A stretch of 64,000 nucleotides of DNA, taken from NCBI GenBank assembly GCA_002419585.1, contig DIGJ01000014.1:44760-108759 (forward strand). Reading direction: 5' to 3'. Below are positions 58,972 to 64,000 of this stretch, one piece after another. Origin of the DNA: Lachnoclostridium sp. UBA5725 (GTDB lineage Bacteria > Bacillota > Clostridia > Lachnospirales > Lachnospiraceae). Position 1 is the first letter of the stretch. Every line of letters begins with the position of its first letter. Made by a program: the position numbers and the translations under genes. The notes beneath the pieces were generated by a model that was not told where the DNA came from, ran no database searches, and worked only from the letters and a program-made list of their open reading frames with translations.

Positions 58972-59799
58972 ATGCGTAGCAAAAAAATCGAAGCTTTATT
59001 AACTGTTTTGCCAACTTTAAAGGAACTAACTGGGCAGGATATGCGTCTTGGGTTGTGTGATACGGAAACTTGCATCGGAATATGGGAAGCCGATGGATTT
59101 CGTTTACCCGGAGGTATTCGGGTTGGTAATAAGATCTCAAGAGAATTTGGTATGCTTGTAGATGTTCTAGAATCCGGAAAAGCAATTGGTGGAAATCTTC
59201 CAAAAGAAGTTCTTGGGATTCCAGTCACAGATATTATAACGCCTGTTTTCGAAGATGGACAAGTTGTTGGGCTTGTAATGTATACCTCTTCCAGAGAGGA
59301 TCAATCAAAAATTATTGACAGTTCTCAAACATTAAACGAAGCATTACATATTACACAACAAGGTGTAAATGTTGTATCCGACGGCATCCACTCACTTGCT
59401 GAAACCATTCATACCATTAAAGATGCTGCTTTCTATGTACAACAAAAAGCAGAAAAAGTATCCAGTCTGATTCATACCATCGAAGGCAGTGCTTCCAAAT
59501 CAAATATCCTTGCACTGAATGCTTCAATTGAAGCAGCTCGAGTAGGAGATGCTGGACGAGGTTTTTCCGTCGTTGCGGATGAAATGGGGAAACTCGCTAA
59601 ATTAAACGCAGTTTCTGCCAAGGAAATCAGTCAATCCCTTTCTGGGATTTTTGCACAGCTCGATAGCATAGCCAGTGAATTAGAAAAAGCGCAAAGTGTT
59701 GCAAATAATCAGTCGGATTCTGTGTCCGAAATAAAGATTAAATTATCCGACATCACCAATTCTTCTCAGGATCTGGAGGACTTTTTAACAAAGGAATAA
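58972..59799 (+). CDS. soluble chemoreceptor-like protein with short signalling domain
   Basis: This 275-residue protein has no transmembrane segment. The N-terminal part (residues 1-115, LPTLKELTGQDMRLGLCDTETCIGIWEADGF and IGGNLPKEVLGIPVTDIITPVFEDGQVVGLVMYT) resembles a PAS/GAF-like sensor. The C-terminal part is a chemoreceptor signalling hairpin with tip SNILALNASIEAARVGDAGRGFSVVADEMGKLAK but unusually short arms. AGGAGG precedes ATG 58972; an earlier in-frame start at 58948 has no such site. Such proteins may signal through CheA in the cytoplasm. Confidence 0.87.
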   Translation: MRSKKIEALLTVLPTLKELTGQDMRLGLCDTETCIGIWEADGFRLPGGIRVGNKISREFGMLVDVLESGKAIGGNLPKEVLGIPVTDIITPVFEDGQVVGLVMYTSSREDQSKIIDSSQTLNEALHITQQGVNVVSDGIHSLAETIHTIKDAAFYVQQKAEKVSSLIHTIEGSASKSNILALNASIEAARVGDAGRGFSVVADEMGKLAKLNAVSAKEISQSLSGIFAQLDSIASELEKAQSVANNQSDSVSEIKIKLSDITNSSQDLEDFLTKE

Positions 59800-59800
59800 A

Positions 59801-59886
59801 ATGTTGCATAATTTATCACAATTTGCATCTCATCACACAAATAGCATGTGCCCTATCCGTATTATGGTTAGTGCACATGCTATTTT
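59801..59886. repeat. degenerate palindromic element, copy C
   Basis: The stem AAATAGCATGTGC (59840-59852) / GCACATGCTATTT (59874-59886) is preceded by ATGTTGCAT and CAATTTGCATC...CACACA...TAGC...TGTGC...CTA...CC. The latter aligns at most positions with the left arm of element B (13926-13965). It lies between convergent genes and probably also ends transcription. Confidence 0.65.
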
Positions 59887-59892
59887 TACTGC

Positions 59893-62800
59893 TTATACTT
59901 CTTTTTCTTTCTCAGTCACGATCAGTTTAATTCTCTCGCTTTTTCCTGCCTCATTTTCCATATATACATAAACCGTTTGATCTACTTTAGACTTTTCAAT
60001 TTTCACTTCATACGTATAGAGTCCTGTTGTTTCGTCTAAAATGCCTTCTTGTGCTGTGTATATTGTCTTGCCTATTTTAACATGAGCCGCACATTTTTCT
60101 GTGCTTTCAATCTTAACTGTTTTTGTCGTTGTATAGATGGCTTTGTTAATAAGTGTAGGCATTTCCGGTGAAGACATTGAAACTGTAATTCCTGCTACTT
60201 CTTTTATATTACTAAATTCTTTACGAAGGACAACTGCTACTGTATCTCCCCCATCTAACGCAGTTTCAAGCGGAATTTCAAAAGTATTGACACCTTCTTC
60301 CATAATAATGTCATAATAACGACTTCCTGCTTTTATATAAAGAGTTCCGGTAAAGTCAGTTACGGTACCTTTTATTATTGTATCTTTATCCGTCATTGGT
60401 TGTAGAAAAATCGTTGCTTTTGAATCTTCCAATACATAATTGGTATAAGAACGAACCACTTTGCTTCCCTTTGCGCTTACACGGGTCTTATCATTTACAA
60501 CATCGGAAGCTGTAACAAAGACCGTTTGTCCTTCTACTAATTTATCTACTCCAATCTTAAAGTATCCTTCCGTATTGCTGGTACCAGCGTAAGTGTCATT
60601 TCCAACCGTTACACTAATATCATATGGGATTTCTTCACTTTCAGGAATATAGCCATATACATAATGTTCTCCATCACAAGTGTTGTATAGTACCGGCATT
60701 TCAGGAGCTACCTCTTTCACTTTTGTATTGATTGGATAATTAATTCTTCCGATATGATCTACCGCGCAAATACTAATTTCGGTGCCTGCATACTGTACTG
60801 GTATCGTAAGTGAAACCATATTTCCACTCCTGGTATACTTTGTTTCCACTATTGTATAATCTGGATCATATTTTGAAGTACTCATGTATGCCTTTTTACC
60901 GCCATATTCAGCCACATAGACTTTATCATTAATAAATGCAAATATTTGGCTATTTACGTCATTAATGTCCATTGTAATCGCTGTTTTCTTATTATTCACC
61001 GTGGTTAAAATAGGATAATTTGGCCCTGCACGCATTACGGGAACGGATACGTAATCACTGGTTTTTCCCATTGGTTCTGTTTGACTAACTTTTATTTTTT
61101 TATCTGCATTCTGAAAAGGAATCTTACACTCGAAGGTTCCTTCTTGCGTAACTTGCGTTGTATAAGTAGAACCATTTGCCTTTATTGTAATCGTTGCTCC
61201 TGGTTCACCCGCTCCTGTAACAATCTTGCTTTTATTTGTCACTTTGTTTACTGTCGGAACCTGTAACACATCCCGATTTATATTTGTTACCTTAACATGT
61301 TTTACGGCCTTATTTCCACTTCCATCGATTGCCCATACCGTATAGGTTCCATTCTGTGTTGCATAGAATATCCCATTTACGATGTTACTGCTTACCCCTG
61401 TCGACCACACAGAATCATCTGCTTCAAATAAACCAGCTGCATATCTTACATTGCTAACGCTTGATGCATCCGTTGCCTGTACGATAATCGGAATATCTTT
61501 GTTTGTTTTTACCGTAATGGTCGGTGTAATTACAAGCGTAGGCGCACTCATATCCGTATAGTTTGCCGGAAAATTTCCCTTATAATATGCATAATTTTCA
61601 CTAATATTTAACGTTTCCTGATACCAGCCCTGATTCTTTGCAACATCTTCCGATAACACGCTTGAACGGATGATACAGTTTTCTTCATTTGGAGCAATGA
61701 TTCTCCAGTTTTTATCTGCATCAACCGCAATCTTTCCAAATTGATTCAAATCTTTTATATACTCTTTTAATAAATTGGCACTATATTCTGCACTCTTGTA
61801 TAGTCTTTGTTTCGCTAAGGAAGGACCAACCACTGCTTTGCCCGCTGTAACAATATCGGATACTAAAATCAGCTTTGTATCATCGGTAACTTCCTTCCCA
61901 TCATAGGTAAGTTTCTTGATTCGTGAAGCTGTACCATTGATGATTGTTCCGGATGCCGAATACTTTGCAGGTTCTGTAATATCAATGTCATATTCAACAC
62001 CATCAAACATATAAAAGTTACTCCAGTTAGCAAGCCAGTCTTTTTTAATTAAAGAATTCATTCCCATATCACTAATATAAGAATCCATGATGTCATCACC
62101 TGACTTAGCCATACTTCCCGGCGTTTCATAGGCACTTGCTGTCCATTCCAGCCACTCTCTCAACTGCTTTCCTGTGATCCAATAGATATAAGAAAAATCA
62201 TGATAGTAGGATTGTATGCTTAAGACATCTCCCATTGTAACGACACCATTGATATTAATGTAATCGTCCTTCTCTGTCCCGTATTTCTTATAAGTAGATA
62301 CCGCAACCACTGGACAATCCTTATACGCCGTATTTTTCGTATTTATGTAGTTTAGTCCTACCTTGATCTTTGCTTCATTCACAAGTTGAATCGCTGCATT
62401 GTCTTCCAACAGGCCAAAGTAATTTGTGATATTTGTTCCATTTAAAAGTTCTCCGACCACTTCACTATAAGTCTGTTTGATTAATTTATCATATACTTTT
62501 TGAAACTTCATAACAACAGGATCGGATATCGTATCTTTGGTGGCGTACTTTATACTCGCTTTTTGCCCTACCAATGTGATTTTACCATTTGATATCTGAA
62601 GCTTTAAATCTGCAATCCCAATTCCTGCACCATGATCGGCTACCATAACTACGGGCTTTCCATTCATTAATCCCGTTGTCTTATTCACATTAGGTAATTG
62701 ATAATAGTTTTGCGCTTTTGCACTAGAGGACGGATAATTCAGATGGGAATGCCCACACATTACAGCATCTACACCATCAATTTTGGATATTGCATAAGAT

Positions 62801-63549
62801 GCATCACTACTATTTTTTTCTGGATCTTCCGTTCCAATGCCACTATGCGCCATAACTACAATTAAATCTGCACCTTGTTTTTTTAATTTTGTAACCTGCT
62901 CTTTTGTGCTTTCTACAATATCCTTTGTAGTAAGGAGCCCCGTATGGTTATAATAGGTAGTTAACGATGGTAGTGTTACTCCGATCATTCCGATCTTTAC
63001 AGTTATTTTTTTGCCTTTGGAGGTTGTTACCGTTTTTGTCAGTATTTTATTTTCATTCCAGACATTTTTTCCGGTTACCGCATCGTAAACATTGGAAACC
63101 ACACATATATCATCAAGTCCTGCCTTTTTTAACTGCTTTTCAACATATTGATATCCATAATCGAAATCATGGTTTCCCAGTGTGATTGCATCATATCCCA
63201 TTTTTGCAATGGCGGAATACATGTATTCATTTCCATCATTTTTATAAACGTAATCGCTTCCATATCCGTAAATGGTATCTCCGATATCAACCGTTATACT
63301 TGTTCCATACTTTATTTCGCTTCTGGCTTCTTTGATGAGCGTATAGTCTTGTGCCAGACTTCCTATGACCTTTGCTCCTGCAGTATCATAATTGGTATTT
63401 GCTAACTGTCCATGCAAATCTGTGGTAGATATTACTCTTATGGTAGCAGTTTCAGCTGCAACAGCTGTATGAAATGGAGTTATGCTACTTAAAGCAATGA
63501 TTATTATCAACATAGCTAAAATTTTCTTTTGTGTCTTGTTTTTTCTCAT
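59893..63549 (-). CDS. secreted CpdB-like 2',3'-cyclic phosphodiesterase / 5'-nucleotidase with Ig-like repeats
   Basis: This 1218-residue exported enzyme should release phosphate from cyclic or mono-nucleotides outside the cell. A signal peptide covers residues 1-32 (ILAMLIIIIALSSITPFHTAVAA). The metallophosphatase core has STTDLHGQLANTN, DIGDTIYG, LGNHDFDYG, MAHSGIG and GHSHLNYP, the full metal set. The 5'-nucleotidase C-terminal domain follows at about residues 360-640 (EVVGELLNGTNITNYFG, DYININGVVTMGDVL). After that, five or more Ig-like or Big-type modules run to the end. It has no sortase motif. It is far longer than usual CpdB and may bind the cell wall. Confidence 0.9.
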   Translation of the reverse strand: MRKNKTQKKILAMLIIIIALSSITPFHTAVAAETATIRVISTTDLHGQLANTNYDTAGAKVIGSLAQDYTLIKEARSEIKYGTSITVDIGDTIYGYGSDYVYKNDGNEYMYSAIAKMGYDAITLGNHDFDYGYQYVEKQLKKAGLDDICVVSNVYDAVTGKNVWNENKILTKTVTTSKGKKITVKIGMIGVTLPSLTTYYNHTGLLTTKDIVESTKEQVTKLKKQGADLIVVMAHSGIGTEDPEKNSSDASYAISKIDGVDAVMCGHSHLNYPSSSAKAQNYYQLPNVNKTTGLMNGKPVVMVADHGAGIGIADLKLQISNGKITLVGQKASIKYATKDTISDPVVMKFQKVYDKLIKQTYSEVVGELLNGTNITNYFGLLEDNAAIQLVNEAKIKVGLNYINTKNTAYKDCPVVAVSTYKKYGTEKDDYININGVVTMGDVLSIQSYYHDFSYIYWITGKQLREWLEWTASAYETPGSMAKSGDDIMDSYISDMGMNSLIKKDWLANWSNFYMFDGVEYDIDITEPAKYSASGTIINGTASRIKKLTYDGKEVTDDTKLILVSDIVTAGKAVVGPSLAKQRLYKSAEYSANLLKEYIKDLNQFGKIAVDADKNWRIIAPNEENCIIRSSVLSEDVAKNQGWYQETLNISENYAYYKGNFPANYTDMSAPTLVITPTITVKTNKDIPIIVQATDASSVSNVRYAAGLFEADDSVWSTGVSSNIVNGIFYATQNGTYTVWAIDGSGNKAVKHVKVTNINRDVLQVPTVNKVTNKSKIVTGAGEPGATITIKANGSTYTTQVTQEGTFECKIPFQNADKKIKVSQTEPMGKTSDYVSVPVMRAGPNYPILTTVNNKKTAITMDINDVNSQIFAFINDKVYVAEYGGKKAYMSTSKYDPDYTIVETKYTRSGNMVSLTIPVQYAGTEISICAVDHIGRINYPINTKVKEVAPEMPVLYNTCDGEHYVYGYIPESEEIPYDISVTVGNDTYAGTSNTEGYFKIGVDKLVEGQTVFVTASDVVNDKTRVSAKGSKVVRSYTNYVLEDSKATIFLQPMTDKDTIIKGTVTDFTGTLYIKAGSRYYDIIMEEGVNTFEIPLETALDGGDTVAVVLRKEFSNIKEVAGITVSMSSPEMPTLINKAIYTTTKTVKIESTEKCAAHVKIGKTIYTAQEGILDETTGLYTYEVKIEKSKVDQTVYVYMENEAGKSERIKLIVTEKEKEV

Positions 63550-63570
63550 TATCCTCGGTCCTTTATAATC

Positions 63571-64000
63571 CTATTTTTGAAAAAATCTTTTCCATCCACG
63601 ACCCTTTTCAACTATTGGTTCTGGCGTTGGTTCTGGTGTTTGGTCTGGTGTTTGGTCTGGTGTTCTTGCTTTTTCTAGTTCTTTTTTTATTGTATTGTAA
63701 CGTCTTGCTTCAAAATTATGATATAAACGAAGTCTTTCCTCTTGTTCCTCAATAGAGATTGTAGAGAAGGAATGAATTGCTGGTTCTACGGTTATCGCCT
63801 TCATTGCTTCCACAAAAGGTATCGCCGGTGCATCCCCATTTTTATCATAAATATGCTGTATTCCATTTGTATCTAAAAAATCAACGAAATGCATAAAACG
63901 TTCTTCATGTCCTCTTTGTACTGAACTAAAATCCGTCTTCTCATAGATATCAAGGATATTTGTGCCATCATTTATATCCATTGCTTTCATAAATGGTATA
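63571..64000 (-). CDS. partial gene, Pro-rich C-terminus, unknown
   Basis: The frame is open to the end of the window, so the true start is outside; an internal Met lies at 63990. Visible residues contain two similar phrases, IPFMKAMDIN and IPFVEAMKAI, suggesting a repeat unit. The C-terminus is a tandem TPDQTPDQTPEPTPEP followed by the basic tail KGRGWKRFFQK. The Pro tract is coded by 12-bp repeats (63611-63661). I do not recognise the family. It is upstream of, and on the same strand as, the secreted nucleotidase. Confidence 0.6.
   Translation of the reverse strand, partial: IPFMKAMDINDGTNILDIYEKTDFSSVQRGHEERFMHFVDFLDTNGIQHIYDKNGDAPAIPFVEAMKAITVEPAIHSFSTISIEEQEERLRLYHNFEARRYNTIKKELEKARTPDQTPDQTPEPTPEPIVEKGRGWKRFFQK
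63611..63661. repeat. 12-bp tandem repeat in a coding region
   Basis: GGTTCTGGCGTT / GGTTCTGGTGTT / TGGTCTGGTGTT-type units repeat about four times. They code the TPDQ/TPEP tract on the minus strand and are a likely site of length change. Confidence 0.7.

Noticed and set aside
1..64000. CRISPR arrays
   Set aside because: No regularly spaced direct repeats of 24-40 bp were seen, and no cas genes.

Overview
The window looks like chromosomal DNA of a low-GC, strictly anaerobic, spore-forming, flagellated Firmicute, most likely a Lachnospiraceae/Clostridium cluster XIVa member. The signs are pyruvate:ferredoxin oxidoreductase, the spore-coat operon cotJABC, Mbl with the FlgF/FlgG rod proteins, chemotaxis genes, and strong AGGAGG ribosome binding sites throughout. 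I cannot name the species from sequence alone.

Layout. 0.1-5.9 kb: nifJ (minus strand) diverges from a GntR/YtrA-type regulator with an ABC-2 exporter. 5.9-6.9 kb: a large non-coding palindromic element. 6.9-10.1 kb: signal peptidase, GH25 lysozyme, DinB-type polymerase and tRNA-Gln. 10.2-13 kb: a pantothenate-to-CoA block (ECF S component, CoaX, CoaBC). 14-18.3 kb: secA-prfB-cheW, with the programmed RF2 frameshift intact. 18.5-20.6 kb: pseudouridine kinase and glycosidase. 20.8-27.7 kb: hpf, a DnaA-box cluster, an NlpC/P60 hydrolase, trxB, and small cell-surface and lipid genes. 27.8-36.1 kb: cheY, a CheX-like gene, yvyF, comFC, a nucleotidyltransferase, recD2, flgJ-like, flgG, flgF and mbl. 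38.1-58.8 kb: the cotJ operon and its two intervening elements. 59-64 kb: a soluble chemoreceptor, a very large secreted CpdB-like nucleotidase, and a gene running off the window.

The standout is cotJC, the manganese-catalase-like spore coat gene. It is cut into three in-frame pieces at 38766-38860, 45658-45773 and 58383-58802. Two separate, tandem intervening elements of about 6.8 kb and 12.6 kb lie between the pieces. Each element ends with its own large serine recombinase gene, whose stop codon lies about 20 bp before the right junction. Removing both elements at their short direct repeats (14 bp and 5 bp) restores a 203-codon CotJC reading frame. The second element separates the Glu and His of the catalytic E-x-x-H metal-binding motif. 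This has the design of the sigK-skin element: a sporulation gene rebuilt by mother-cell excision. Here one gene appears to need two independent excisions. Element 1 carries CheX-type chemotaxis genes and a DUF4173/DUF2975/XRE cassette. Element 2 carries a chemoreceptor, a nitroreductase, a two-component system and a copper-handling cluster.

A second theme is a family of long palindromic intergenic repeats at 5.9-6.8, 13.9-14.1 and 59.8 kb. All lie between convergent genes and share boundary and arm motifs. One of them supplies the last codons of cheW.
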